Part shown: piece by piece, positions 9,141-16,977 of the stretch
Numbering within the stretch: position 1 is the stretch's first letter
Layout of the letters: each line of letters starts with the position of its first letter
NCBI RefSeq assembly: GCF_000378505.1
Contig: NZ_KB899999.1
Span: forward strand, 62,001 to 126,000
Direction of reading: 5' to 3'
Origin: Modicisalibacter luteus DSM 23508
GTDB lineage: Bacteria > Pseudomonadota > Gammaproteobacteria > Pseudomonadales > Halomonadaceae
Length of the DNA stretch: 64,000 nucleotides
Translations under genes and position numbers: made by a program
The notes under the pieces: generated by a model
The model's input: only the letters and a program-made list of their open reading frames with translations
The model's database searches: none
What the model was told of the DNA's origin: nothing

Positions 9141-10130
9141 ATGAACGGCTTGGACCTGGCCCAGGATTTGGCCCAGCGGTTGAGAGGCCACTGGCGCCGT
9201 AGCTTGGCAGAGCCCCTGTGGGGGCGCAGCGCCATCATCGTGTTGCATCGGGTGCTGCCCAGCGAGCAGGAGGCCCGCCTGCCCCACCGCGCTCCCTGGT
9301 GCCTTGGCCCAGAGAGTTTCGAACGCCTGCTCGTCGCTCTCTGTGACGTGGCCCGGCTGGTTAGCCTGCCAACGGCCATGCAACTCCACCATGACCCCAA
9401 AGCGCGTATTGCCCTGACCTTCGATGCAGGCTGGCGCGACAATGCCGACGTCGCCGTCCCTTTACTCGAGCATTACGCCATTCCGGCCAGCATTTTCGTC
9501 AATACCGCCTGGCTGGGGCATCCCGGTGGCCATTGGCGCGAAGTGATCGGTGAAGGCCTCTGGCAGGTAGTTGCTGCCCACCGTATCCGCGAGGCCATGG
9601 GCGATGCCTGCCTGCCCCTGCCCCCCATGCCTCCAGCTCACCCCAACGATGCCTATAGCCGCGCTCTACTGGCCTACTTCATGCAGCTCGGCCAGGTGAA
9701 CCCACAACGCCTGTCCTCCGTCACCCAACAACTTTGCCAGGAATTCGGCCAGCCGAACCACGGGCTCGACCCATTCAGCATACGGCGCCTGGAATCGGGT
9801 GGGCTTATTCGCTTCGGTGCGCGTGGCGTCGACTTCACCGCGTTCGAGTTGCAGAGCGAGGAGCGTATCCGCTGGCAGGTTCAGCGCTCCCGACGCACCC
9901 TGGCACGCCTGTGCCGCGAACCGCTGCCGATCCTGGCCTATCCCGACGAACGACCCAGCCCCCGGGTACAGCAGGTCGTCCAGCGCTGTGGCGTTCAGGC
10001 CGCTCTGGCCGCTGACGGTGGCTGGTTGACTCATCGCAGCAATCGTCTGGCGTTACCGCGTATCGCTATCGCCCAGCCGATCGCCCACAGCCCAGGTAGA
10101 CTATTCGACTACCTGCTAGGCAAGTTGTAA
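9141..10130 (+). CDS. NodB-fold polysaccharide deacetylase-like protein, metal site degenerate
   Basis: A 329-residue protein of the carbohydrate esterase 4/NodB type. The beginning GRSAIIVLHRVLP and the strand IALTFDAGWRDN (about 93-104) match the family, where TFDDG supplies the catalytic base and the first metal ligand; here the second Asp is Ala. The family's H(S/T)xxH pair appears replaced at GLIRFGARGVDFTAF, where both His positions are non-His. The late strand LPILAYPDERPSP matches motif 3 (FxYPxG). The fold is likely retained but catalysis through the usual metal is doubtful. RBS GGAGAG lies upstream. It sits about 100 bases after the glycosyltransferase-like gene. Confidence 0.62.
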   Translation: MNGLDLAQDLAQRLRGHWRRSLAEPLWGRSAIIVLHRVLPSEQEARLPHRAPWCLGPESFERLLVALCDVARLVSLPTAMQLHHDPKARIALTFDAGWRDNADVAVPLLEHYAIPASIFVNTAWLGHPGGHWREVIGEGLWQVVAAHRIREAMGDACLPLPPMPPAHPNDAYSRALLAYFMQLGQVNPQRLSSVTQQLCQEFGQPNHGLDPFSIRRLESGGLIRFGARGVDFTAFELQSEERIRWQVQRSRRTLARLCREPLPILAYPDERPSPRVQQVVQRCGVQAALAADGGWLTHRSNRLALPRIAIAQPIAHSPGRLFDYLLGKL

Positions 10131-10357
10131 TACGCTTGTCGTACATCCCGGGCAGGGTATGTTGCGATATTCGGCGGGAACCTTATCCGGTTTCACCTGT
10201 CATAGGCACCACTTACTCATCGCCTAACTGTCGCACGACCTGCGTCGGTACGAAAACCAGCATGCAAAGTCGTATTCTGACTGCGTTTTTGCCACCATTA
10301 GGCGACTTTTCCCGCAACAACTTGTCATTGGAGTGGCAGCAGCCATAGCTCAGCCAC

Positions 10358-10363
10358 TATAAT
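10358..10363 (+). promoter_or_regulatory. Likely -10 box of the typA promoter
   Basis: TATAAT lies 31 bases before the typA start codon in an otherwise unassigned 263-base gap (10131-10393). The -35 region is weak (TGGCAG with an 18-base spacer). The rest of the gap shows no convincing gene. Confidence 0.45.
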
Positions 10364-10393
10364 GCGCCCCCTATTTCCCAGCAGGATCGCGTC

Positions 10394-12220
10394 GTGATCG
10401 AGAATCTTCGCAACATAGCCATTATCGCCCACGTCGACCACGGCAAGACCACCCTGGTCGACAAGCTCCTCCAGCAGTCCGGAACCCTGGACCGCAAGAC
10501 CGAGGGCCAGGAGCGCATCATGGACTCCAATGACCAGGAAAAGGAACGCGGTATCACCATCCTGGCCAAGAACACCGCGATCCGCTGGCAAGCCCCCGAC
10601 GAGAGCGCTTACCACATCAACATCGTCGACACCCCTGGGCACGCCGACTTTGGTGGTGAAGTCGAGCGCGTCATGTCCATGGTCGACTCAGTACTACTGT
10701 TGGTCGATGCGGTAGATGGCCCCATGCCGCAGACCCGCTTCGTTACTCAGAAGGCCTTCAGCCAAGGTCTCAAGCCGATCGTCGTGGTCAACAAGATCGA
10801 CCGCCCCGGCGCCCGTCCCGACTGGGTCATCGACCAGATCTTCGACCTGTTCGACAATCTCGGCGCCACTGACGAGCAGCTCGACTTCCCGATCATCTAC
10901 TGCTCGGCGCTCAACGGCATTGCCGGTCCCGAGCCGGACCAGCTCGCCGACGACATGACCCCCATGTTCCAGGCCATCGTCGATATCGTCGAGCCGCCCA
11001 ATGTCGAACTCGATGCACCGTTCCAGATGCAGATCTCGGCGCTGGACTACAACAGCTATGTCGGCGTCATCGGTCTTGGTCGTATCAAGCGCGGCAGCGT
11101 GCGCCCTGGCCAGCAGGTTTCGGTCATTTCCCGCGACGGCGCTACCCGCAAGGGCAAGATCGGTCAGGTCATGACCCACATGGGTCTCGAGCGCGTACAG
11201 ACCGAGCAGGCCACCGCCGGTGACATCATCTGCATTACCGGCATCGACGACCTGGCGATCTCCGATACGCTGTGCGATGTCGCCGCTCCCGAGGCATTGC
11301 CGCCGCTGTCGGTCGACGAGCCGACCGTGTCCATGACCTTCCAGGTCAACGACTCGCCGTTTGCCGGGCGTGACGGCAAATACGTCACCAGCCGCAATAT
11401 CAAGGATCGCCTGGACCAGGAGTTGATTCACAACGTGGCGCTTCGTGTCGAACAGGGGGATTCCCCCGAGAAGTTCAAGGTATCCGGCCGTGGCGAGCTG
11501 CACCTGTCGGTACTGATCGAGACCATGCGTCGTGAAGGCTTCGAGCTGGCCGTGGGCCGCCCCGAGGTCATCATCCGCGAAATCGACGGGGTCAAGCAGG
11601 AGCCCTACGAGGAAGTCATCATCGATGTCGAGGAGCAGCACCAAGGTGCGGTGATGGAGGAACTCGGCTATCGCAAGGGCGAAATGACCAACATGAACCC
11701 GGATGGCAAGGGACGTGTGCGCCTGGATTTCATTATCCCCGCGCGCGGACTGATCGGCTTCCGCGGCCAGTTCCTGACCCTGACCTCGGGCACCGGCATC
11801 CTGACCAGCCGCTTCGATCATTACGGCCCGCTCAAGCCCGACGCCTCCATTGAGCGTCGCAATGGCGTCCTGGTGTCAATGGTTTCCGGCAAGGCGCTGG
11901 CCTACGCCCTGTACGCCCTGCAGGATCGCGGCAAGCTGATCATCGATCACGGCACCGAGGTCTATGAAGGCATGCTGATAGGCATCAACAACCGCGCCAA
12001 TGACATGGTGGTCAACCCGACCAAGGGCAAGAAGCTCGACAACATGCGCGCCTCCGGCAATGACGAGAACATCGTACTGACTCCGCCGATCAAGTTCTCG
12101 CTGGAACAGGCCATCGAGTTCCTGGACGACGACGAACTGGTTGAAGTGACGCCCAACCACATTCGCCTGCGCAAGAAGCACCTCACAGAAAACGAGCGCA
12201 AGCGCGCCAGCAAAAAGTGA
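10394..12220 (+). CDS. typA: Translational GTPase TypA/BipA
   Basis: Ribosome-associated GTPase of the EF-G/LepA class, involved in 50S assembly and in growth under stress and cold. The 608-residue protein starts [26 protein letters not shown], with G1 AHVDHGKT, switch [14 protein letters not shown]3 [12 protein letters not shown] and G4 NKIDRPGA, followed by domain II, the EF-G-like domains III and V, and the C-terminal TypA domain ending in a Lys/Arg-rich tail. The start codon is GTG with AGGA eight bases upstream. It is monocistronic, ending at a strong terminator. Confidence 0.97.
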   Translation: MIENLRNIAIIAHVDHGKTTLVDKLLQQSGTLDRKTEGQERIMDSNDQEKERGITILAKNTAIRWQAPDESAYHINIVDTPGHADFGGEVERVMSMVDSVLLLVDAVDGPMPQTRFVTQKAFSQGLKPIVVVNKIDRPGARPDWVIDQIFDLFDNLGATDEQLDFPIIYCSALNGIAGPEPDQLADDMTPMFQAIVDIVEPPNVELDAPFQMQISALDYNSYVGVIGLGRIKRGSVRPGQQVSVISRDGATRKGKIGQVMTHMGLERVQTEQATAGDIICITGIDDLAISDTLCDVAAPEALPPLSVDEPTVSMTFQVNDSPFAGRDGKYVTSRNIKDRLDQELIHNVALRVEQGDSPEKFKVSGRGELHLSVLIETMRREGFELAVGRPEVIIREIDGVKQEPYEEVIIDVEEQHQGAVMEELGYRKGEMTNMNPDGKGRVRLDFIIPARGLIGFRGQFLTLTSGTGILTSRFDHYGPLKPDASIERRNGVLVSMVSGKALAYALYALQDRGKLIIDHGTEVYEGMLIGINNRANDMVVNPTKGKKLDNMRASGNDENIVLTPPIKFSLEQAIEFLDDDELVEVTPNHIRLRKKHLTENERKRASKK

Positions 12221-12242
12221 AGCCGGTAACGGCAAACACGCT

Positions 12243-12268
12243 AAAGGGGGCCCTCGGGGCCCCTTTTT
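12243..12268 (+). terminator. Terminator of typA
   Basis: AAAGGGGGCCC-TCG-GGGCCCCTTTTT: an 11-bp GC stem followed by a T run, 23 bases past the typA stop. Confidence 0.9.
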
Positions 12269-12343
12269 CGTTGCAGAAGACCTCAAGACACTATCTGGAA
12301 CGCCGATATACTCACTAAACGTCTCACCTACCGGTACCTCCCA

Positions 12344-13687
12344 ATGGAGTCCTCGCGGACCGCCTGCCCAGCCTTGCAGGCCGATCAACTACGCCACCTG
12401 GTCGACGCGATCCAGGAGTTTATCGTCCTAAAGGATGGCCAGGGACGCTGGCTGGTTGCCAATCAGGCCGTCATTGATGTGCATGAACTGCATGACATCG
12501 CTTATCTCGGCATGACTGACCTTGAGCTAGGCGAGCTAAGACCACAGTTTCGCGCCATCTTCGAATACAATGCCCGGACCGACGAAGACGCCTGGCGGCA
12601 TGGCGCCTCGCTGATCATTCGCAAGTCCTTTTTGGGGCTGGATGGGCGGATCAATACTTGGGAAGTGGTCAAGACGCCTCACTTCGACGCACAGGGGCAG
12701 CGCCACCAGCTGGTCATCGTCAGTCGTAACATCACCGACCAGCAGTTGGCCGAAGATGCTCTGAGAGCCAGCGAAGCCAAGTACCGCCTGATCGCCGAGA
12801 ACATGTCCGATATCATTGGCCTGCTCACTGCCGATGGCAAAGTCGACTATGTTTCTCCTTCCATAGAGCATCAGCTAGGGTATCGCAGCGAAATGCTGCT
12901 TGGCCGCGCACTGGTTGATTACGTTCATCCTCTCGATAGCGACCCGTGGGCCGAGGCATTGCAGGCGCTGGCCCAGGAGGGCCACAGCCGTCACATTCTC
13001 GAGTGCCGACTGCTAACGCACAGGGGCTGGTATCGCTGGTACGAACTCACCCTGACGCCCACCGCCAGCGCCATCGCCATCGCCATCGCCATCGCCAACA
13101 ACAATAGCTGGGACCAACTACTGCTCTCCTGTCGCGATATTACCGAGCGCAAGCGCTACGACGAGCAGCTCCAGGCATTGGCCTATCGGGACCCACTAAC
13201 CAACGTGGCCAACCGGCGTTTGCTGTTAGAACGCATGGGCGAGGTGCTGCAGCACGCAACCCGGTCTACAAAGGCGTTTGCGGTACTCTATCTAGACTTG
13301 GACAAGTTCAAGCCCATCAACGACACCCATGGTCACGATATTGGTGACCGGCTCCTGATCGCGTTGGCCAAGCGCATCGATACACTCCTTCGCCCCATCG
13401 ATCTATTGGCGCGCATAGGCGGGGATGAGTTCGTGGTGGTACTGCGTGATGTCTCAGCCAGCCAGGCCGAGGACGCCGCCAGGCGACTCTGCGATGCATT
13501 GCAACAGCCTTGGATGCTTGATGACCTTTCGCTGCGCACCACTTCGTCCATCGGTATCGCTCTTTATCCCGACCATGGCGATAGCGTGCATGCCCTGTTA
13601 TTACATGCCGACCAGGCCTTGTATTCAGCTAAGCGCAGCGGCCGTGCACGCATTGCCTTTCATGGCAGCGAATCGGGCTTTCCCTAG
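12344..13687 (+). CDS. Diguanylate cyclase with two PAS domains
   Basis: Predicted soluble cyclic-di-GMP synthase of 447 residues. An N-terminal PAS domain (about 10-130, containing IVLKDGQGRWLVANQA and ending IVSRNITDQQLAEDAL), a second PAS domain (about 140-270, YRLIAENMSDIIGLLTADG ... SCRDITERKRYDEQL) and a C-terminal GGDEF domain (about 280-440). The active-site motif GGDEF is intact, preceded by an inhibitory-site RPID five residues upstream, so product inhibition is expected. No EAL domain or membrane segment. The second PAS carries an AIAIAIAIA run encoded by a hexanucleotide repeat. The signal sensed is unknown. Confidence 0.9.
   Translation: MESSRTACPALQADQLRHLVDAIQEFIVLKDGQGRWLVANQAVIDVHELHDIAYLGMTDLELGELRPQFRAIFEYNARTDEDAWRHGASLIIRKSFLGLDGRINTWEVVKTPHFDAQGQRHQLVIVSRNITDQQLAEDALRASEAKYRLIAENMSDIIGLLTADGKVDYVSPSIEHQLGYRSEMLLGRALVDYVHPLDSDPWAEALQALAQEGHSRHILECRLLTHRGWYRWYELTLTPTASAIAIAIAIANNNSWDQLLLSCRDITERKRYDEQLQALAYRDPLTNVANRRLLLERMGEVLQHATRSTKAFAVLYLDLDKFKPINDTHGHDIGDRLLIALAKRIDTLLRPIDLLARIGGDEFVVVLRDVSASQAEDAARRLCDALQQPWMLDDLSLRTTSSIGIALYPDHGDSVHALLLHADQALYSAKRSGRARIAFHGSESGFP
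13070..13097 (+). repeat. In-frame GCCATC hexanucleotide repeat
   Basis: Four perfect GCCATC copies and a partial fifth lie within the second PAS domain of the cyclase, encoding alternating Ala-Ile. Gain or loss of a unit would change length by two residues without breaking the frame. Confidence 0.85.
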
Positions 13688-13741
13688 CGGGCAACGCCCG
13701 GCTAAGCTGAGGGGGCAAGCGTTCAATACCAAGGAGGGAGC

Positions 13742-14056
13742 ATGCACAAGCACGTCGAATGGGACACGCCTGGTACGCAAAGTGTCCAGTCCCACTATGC
13801 CAAGGATCCTAATGATTACGGCGAGCCTCACCCTGGCAGCATTGTCAGCGGACGTTACCGGGGCGCGAATGTGCGCGTGCGTGTCGAGGCCTACCGTGAT
13901 GCCACCAGCATCGGAGAGGTCGTCGCCCTAATCGACGGCAACAGCGGTGAGCGCCTGAAGCAACTGGGCGACCTGTCTCTGGGCGATGTCGTACGCCTGC
14001 CCGACGACAGGCGAGCCTTTGAATCCGGTATTGTCGATGACAGTGACAACGACTAA
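13742..14056 (+). CDS. Small conserved-looking protein of unknown function
   Basis: A 104-residue acidic soluble protein (MHKHVEWDTPGTQSVQSHYAK...). Residues about 30-95 form a likely all-beta domain (GSIVSGRYRGANVRVRVEAYRDATSIGEVVALIDG ... LGDLSLGDVVRLPDDRRAF), resembling a small barrel. No signal peptide, cysteines or catalytic motif. A strong RBS (AAGGAGGGAGC) directly precedes the ATG, which is the main evidence that it is real, with codon usage like the neighbours. Next to other small proteins on the same strand; family not recognised. Confidence 0.7.
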   Translation: MHKHVEWDTPGTQSVQSHYAKDPNDYGEPHPGSIVSGRYRGANVRVRVEAYRDATSIGEVVALIDGNSGERLKQLGDLSLGDVVRLPDDRRAFESGIVDDSDND

Positions 14057-14150
14057 ATCAGGACCGTTTTAGAAACTCACCCAACCTAACCTTTTCCAAT
14101 TCGAGATCAGGCTTCTACGCTAAGACCATGCCACGACAGGAGGACGTGCT

Positions 14151-14354
14151 ATGGCAGATATGGGAACCTGCGCCTGCGTTGGTTGCGAATACACCGTTAC
14201 CAGTGAGCAAGCCTCGATTTCCGAAGGTGAAGTCTATTGTTGTACCGCTTGCGCGGCCGGCCATCCGGAAGGCATGGACTGTGTTCACGATGGCTGTGCC
14301 TGTACCGAACTCAATAGGCCAGCGTCGGGAGACTTACCCGAAGAGCAGTTTTGA
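14151..14354 (+). CDS. Bacterial metallothionein
   Basis: Small cytosolic metal-sequestering protein of 67 residues, binding zinc, cadmium or copper through thiolate clusters. Nine cysteines (7, 9, 12, 30, 31, 34, 44, 49, 51) plus His38 and His46 follow the cyanobacterial SmtA/pseudomonad pattern CxCxxC ... YCCxxCAxGHxxGxxC ... CxC. The C-terminal 16 residues form an acidic tail without cysteines. RBS AGGAGG is present. The cluster of small stress-type genes here (13742-14565) is consistent with a general stress role; no metal-responsive repressor such as SmtB is adjacent. Confidence 0.88.
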   Translation: MADMGTCACVGCEYTVTSEQASISEGEVYCCTACAAGHPEGMDCVHDGCACTELNRPASGDLPEEQF

Positions 14355-14388
14355 ACGTTTCGACACTTAGCGACAGCAAGGAGGCATC

Positions 14389-14565
14389 ATGTCCAGACAA
14401 GCCCGTATCGAACCCGTTTTCGCCGCCAAGGACCTCAACGACAAGATCACCGGTTGGGTCGTCATCGACGAGTCACAGCCGGAAAATGAGACTGTCGTGT
14501 CCGAACACGAATCCCAGGCAGAAGCGATTCGCGCCGCCGAGGAATTCGAGCAGCGCGAGGATTGA
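14389..14565 (+). CDS. Small protein of unknown function (58 aa)
   Basis: A 58-residue soluble, acidic protein: MSRQARIEPVFAAKDLNDKI, then a TGWVVIDES strand, then an acidic amphipathic C-terminal helix (ESQAEAIRAAEEFEQRED). The CAAGGAGGC site six bases before the ATG is very strong. It lies 34 bases after the metallothionein gene and ends before a terminator, so the two are probably one transcript. The 'VxxxDxxTxGWxVxxxE...A...A' arrangement looks like a short DUF2188-type fold, but I cannot assign a family. Confidence 0.68.
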   Translation: MSRQARIEPVFAAKDLNDKITGWVVIDESQPENETVVSEHESQAEAIRAAEEFEQRED

Positions 14566-14611
14566 GTCCAGCCCAGCCTATCAATCGCTGATCCGGTAAC
14601 ATGCCAAACAA

Positions 14612-14638
14612 AAAGGCGCGGCTTTCTGCCGCGCCTTT
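14612..14638. terminator. Bidirectional terminator
   Basis: AAAGGCGCGGC-TTTCT-GCCGCGCCTTT stands between the plus-strand small genes and the minus-strand PRC-barrel gene, with A/T tracts on both sides. Confidence 0.82.
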
Positions 14639-14672
14639 GAGGTTATGCCATTCTATCGGTTGCTGGCCGTGC

Positions 14673-15272
14673 TCATGAATCACCGCCCATTGAGCCGCCG
14701 CTGCCCCCGGACATGCCTCCACCACTGGCCGCATCGGACAATGTCGTCTCGCCCTCTACGGTCTGGTAGTCCTCCTCATTGTACTCCTCGGCCGATTGCT
14801 GCAGTTCGTCTTCGCTACGGCTGGTCTGGAGTACCAACTGATCCTCCTGCAGTTTCATCTCCTGGAGAGGCAGCGCGACGCTTTCATCGCCGATCCCCAG
14901 GAAGCCACCGACGGACACCACGACAAAGACCTGATTGCCCTGGGTGCTGACAGCGACACGCTCGACCTCACCCAACTCCTGGCCCTCCTGGTTGACGACC
15001 TGCATGCCCTCGATTTCGCTCGCCGGCATGGACATCAAGTTCTGCCGCCCTTCCTGTTGGCTACCGCTCTCGCCCTGCTGGGTCTGCTGCCCCTCAGCCT
15101 GGCCCATCTGGCCCTGTTGCCCTTGTTGGCCCATCTGGCCCTGTTGCCCTTGTTGGCCCATCTGGCCCTGCTGTTGTCCCTGCTCTGTCTGACCGCTCTC
15201 CTGAGCCAAAGTCGCAACCGACAAGCCGCCACACAGTGCACCGATGGCAATGGCCAATGCTGTCCTTTTCAT
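14673..15272 (-). CDS. Secreted PRC-barrel protein with Gln/Gly repeats
   Basis: A 199-residue exported protein. A signal peptide (MKRTALAIAIGALCGGLSVATLA) precedes a low-complexity Q/G/M region (about 25-75) with a nine-residue unit GQMGQQGQQ repeated, then a PRC-barrel domain (about 80-170: LMSMPASEIEGMQVVNQEGQELGEVERVAVST ... VVVSVGGFLGIGDESVALPLQEM), an acidic linker and a Gly/Ser tail. The start at 15272 has AGGAGG; the longer frame to 15335 lacks one. It is a paralogue of the gene at 15802, sharing signal peptide and barrel. Probably periplasmic or surface; function unknown. Confidence 0.82.
   Translation of the reverse strand: MKRTALAIAIGALCGGLSVATLAQESGQTEQGQQQGQMGQQGQQGQMGQQGQQGQMGQAEGQQTQQGESGSQQEGRQNLMSMPASEIEGMQVVNQEGQELGEVERVAVSTQGNQVFVVVSVGGFLGIGDESVALPLQEMKLQEDQLVLQTSRSEDELQQSAEEYNEEDYQTVEGETTLSDAASGGGMSGGSGGSMGGDS
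15101..15170 (-). repeat. 27-bp tandem repeat in the PRC-barrel gene
   Basis: Two identical 27-bp copies (15101-15127 and 15128-15154) and a 16-base partial third encode the GQMGQQGQQ unit. Perfect identity at DNA level suggests recent slippage. Confidence 0.85.
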
Positions 15273-15514
15273 GACGTCCTCCTGTATGCGTAAACGCAAG
15301 ACATCCTGCTTGTACAAGGCTAGACCACCCCTCATGGAGTGCCCAGTCAGGAATCAACACAACCAGTCAGATCATCGAACAACATTGTCCAAGGGGCTTT
15401 TCCCTTCATAGCCTAACGGGTTGGCAAAAACGCCGCCGGTAGCTACTAGCTAGCTTCCCCTGCTTAGCTCTACACTGCGCAAAGGGCACCTCCTTCACGC
15501 CAGAGTTCACCGCC

Positions 15515-15703
15515 ATGCTCAAGGGCATCGTGTTCTGCTTTCTTTTCCTTGCCGCACAACTTCTTCTGCTCGCCCACATCGATCAACGGATCAACCGTTC
15601 GCGAAGCGAGATCACCTACCAAGGCCATAATTTGCCGATACAGAATCGGCAGCGCCTGGGCCATGAGCCGCACGATAGCCCCAAGCGTAACGAGATGAGC
15701 TAG
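15515..15703 (+). CDS. Possible small membrane-anchored protein
   Basis: A 62-residue reading frame beginning MLKGIVFCFLFLAAQLLLLA, which would form one N-terminal membrane helix or signal anchor, followed by a polar Arg-rich tail (HIDQRINRSRSEITYQG...). No convincing ribosome-binding site precedes it, and a minus-strand frame overlaps it, so it may be spurious. It is the only candidate in the 15273-15801 gap, which otherwise holds the PRC-barrel gene promoter region and a terminator. Confidence 0.28.
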   Translation: MLKGIVFCFLFLAAQLLLLAHIDQRINRSRSEITYQGHNLPIQNRQRLGHEPHDSPKRNEMS

Positions 15704-15740
15704 CCTCGCCTGCGCCACTCATCGTTAAGCGCCAAGTGAA

Positions 15741-15771
15741 CGAAAAAAGGCGCAGCCACCGGCTACGCCTT
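15741..15771 (-). terminator. Terminator of the EF-hand/PRC-barrel gene
   Basis: Minus-strand stem AAGGCGTAGCC with GGCTGCGCCTT (one mismatch) followed by TTTTCG, about 30 bases past the gene's stop. Confidence 0.75.
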
Positions 15772-15801
15772 CTTACTACTATAGGTAATGAATACTAGCG
15801 A

Positions 15802-16761
15802 TCAGGAGCCACTGCCAGCAGCTTGAGACAGCGTCACGTTGCCTTCGACCGGCTGGTAATCCTGCTCGTTGTACTCGTTGGCTGAATCCTTGAGCTGGTC
15901 CTTGCTACGCTGGGTCTGCATCACCAGCTGATCCTGCTCCAGGTTCATCTCCTGCAGTGGCAGAGCGATTTCCTTTTCACCCAAGCCAAGGAAGCCACCT
16001 ACTGAGACAATGGCATAAAGGCTATTGTCCTGAGTGCTCTTGGAAATCTCCCCGACCTCACCGAGTTCCTCACCCTGTTGGGTGACGACCTGCTTACCTT
16101 GGAGGTCACTTGCAGTCATCTGCATCAGAGAGTTCTGCTGCTGGCTCTGTTGCTGCTGGTTTTGGTTTTGCTGTTGCTGGTTCTGCTGTTGCTGTTGCTG
16201 TTGCTCGTTCTGCTCGTTGACGTTGACCTGAGCCTGCCCTGACTGCTCGACATTGACCTCCGGCTGGCCTTGCTGCTCGACCGTCACATCAGGCTTCGCC
16301 TGATCAATGCTCACATCCGGCTTGGGCTGATCGATCTTGACGTTGGGATCCGGCTGTTCGATCGTCACTTCAGGAGGCTGCTGCTTGACAGTAACCTTGG
16401 GCGGCTCCTGATTGACCTTCACGTCGGCAGGTTTCTGCTGGACGTCTACGTCCATCTTTTCCTGGGACTGTCCACTCTGGCTTTGCTGCTGCCCCGACTG
16501 GGACTGCTGGGCGTTCTTGTCGCCTGCTACCGCCAGATATTCTTCCAGAGACAACTCATTATTCTGATTGGCATCCGCCTGACGGAATGCGTCCTTATCC
16601 AGACCCTGGAGATTGCTGATCTCCTCCTGAGTCAGGTGGCCATCCCCATTGCTGTCCGCATTGACGAACTTCTTTTCCGGTTCACTCTGTTGAGCGACTA
16701 CCCCACCAGACAGACCGGTACACAGGGCACCAACGGCAATAGCAATAGCTGTCCTTTTCAT
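15802..16761 (-). CDS. Secreted EF-hand/PRC-barrel multidomain protein
   Basis: A 319-residue exported protein of unusual architecture. Signal peptide (1-24); two EF-hand loops, DSNGDGHLTQEE (canonical) and DANQNNELSLEE (about 36-75); a segment of short repeats of the form PxVxIxQP or PxVxVxQ (about 105-175); a Gln/Asn-rich stretch (about 180-210); and a C-terminal PRC-barrel (about 215-290, SDLQGKQVVTQQGEELGEVGEIS ... VGGFLGLGEKEIALPLQEM). The EF-hands suggest calcium binding outside the cytoplasm. The RBS AGGAG precedes the ATG. Paralogous with 14673-15272 in signal peptide and barrel. Function unknown; an envelope or stress role is only a guess. Confidence 0.82.
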   Translation of the reverse strand: MKRTAIAIAVGALCTGLSGGVVAQQSEPEKKFVNADSNGDGHLTQEEISNLQGLDKDAFRQADANQNNELSLEEYLAVAGDKNAQQSQSGQQQSQSGQSQEKMDVDVQQKPADVKVNQEPPKVTVKQQPPEVTIEQPDPNVKIDQPKPDVSIDQAKPDVTVEQQGQPEVNVEQSGQAQVNVNEQNEQQQQQQQNQQQQNQNQQQQSQQQNSLMQMTASDLQGKQVVTQQGEELGEVGEISKSTQDNSLYAIVSVGGFLGLGEKEIALPLQEMNLEQDQLVMQTQRSKDQLKDSANEYNEQDYQPVEGNVTLSQAAGSGS

Positions 16762-16977
16762 GTTACGGCACTCCTAATCCATGGTTTGCACCTACCAAGT
16801 TAGACAAACTCTGGACAGATGCAAGGCCGGTTACGTGTTTACCCAAGGCTGAAAAAAAATTAAAAAATCAATAACGTAGCCAAACGCACCGCTGCGTGCA
16901 GGTCGAAAGTGTCGCAGCTGCAACGAAACGGCGCCGCCCACTGCTGGTGAACGGCGCGGTACTGATCAGTGTCCCGT

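Noticed and set aside
10136-10348. 70-codon plus-strand frame before typA
   Set aside because: No start context, Cys-rich random-looking product, and it covers the typA promoter region.
15101-15170. Tandem repeats considered as a CRISPR-like array
   Set aside because: The units are contiguous without spacers and code for a protein repeat.
15470-15718. 82-codon minus-strand frame in the gap between the PRC-barrel genes
   Set aside because: No RBS and no plausible fold; the opposing 62-codon frame is slightly better, though also weak.
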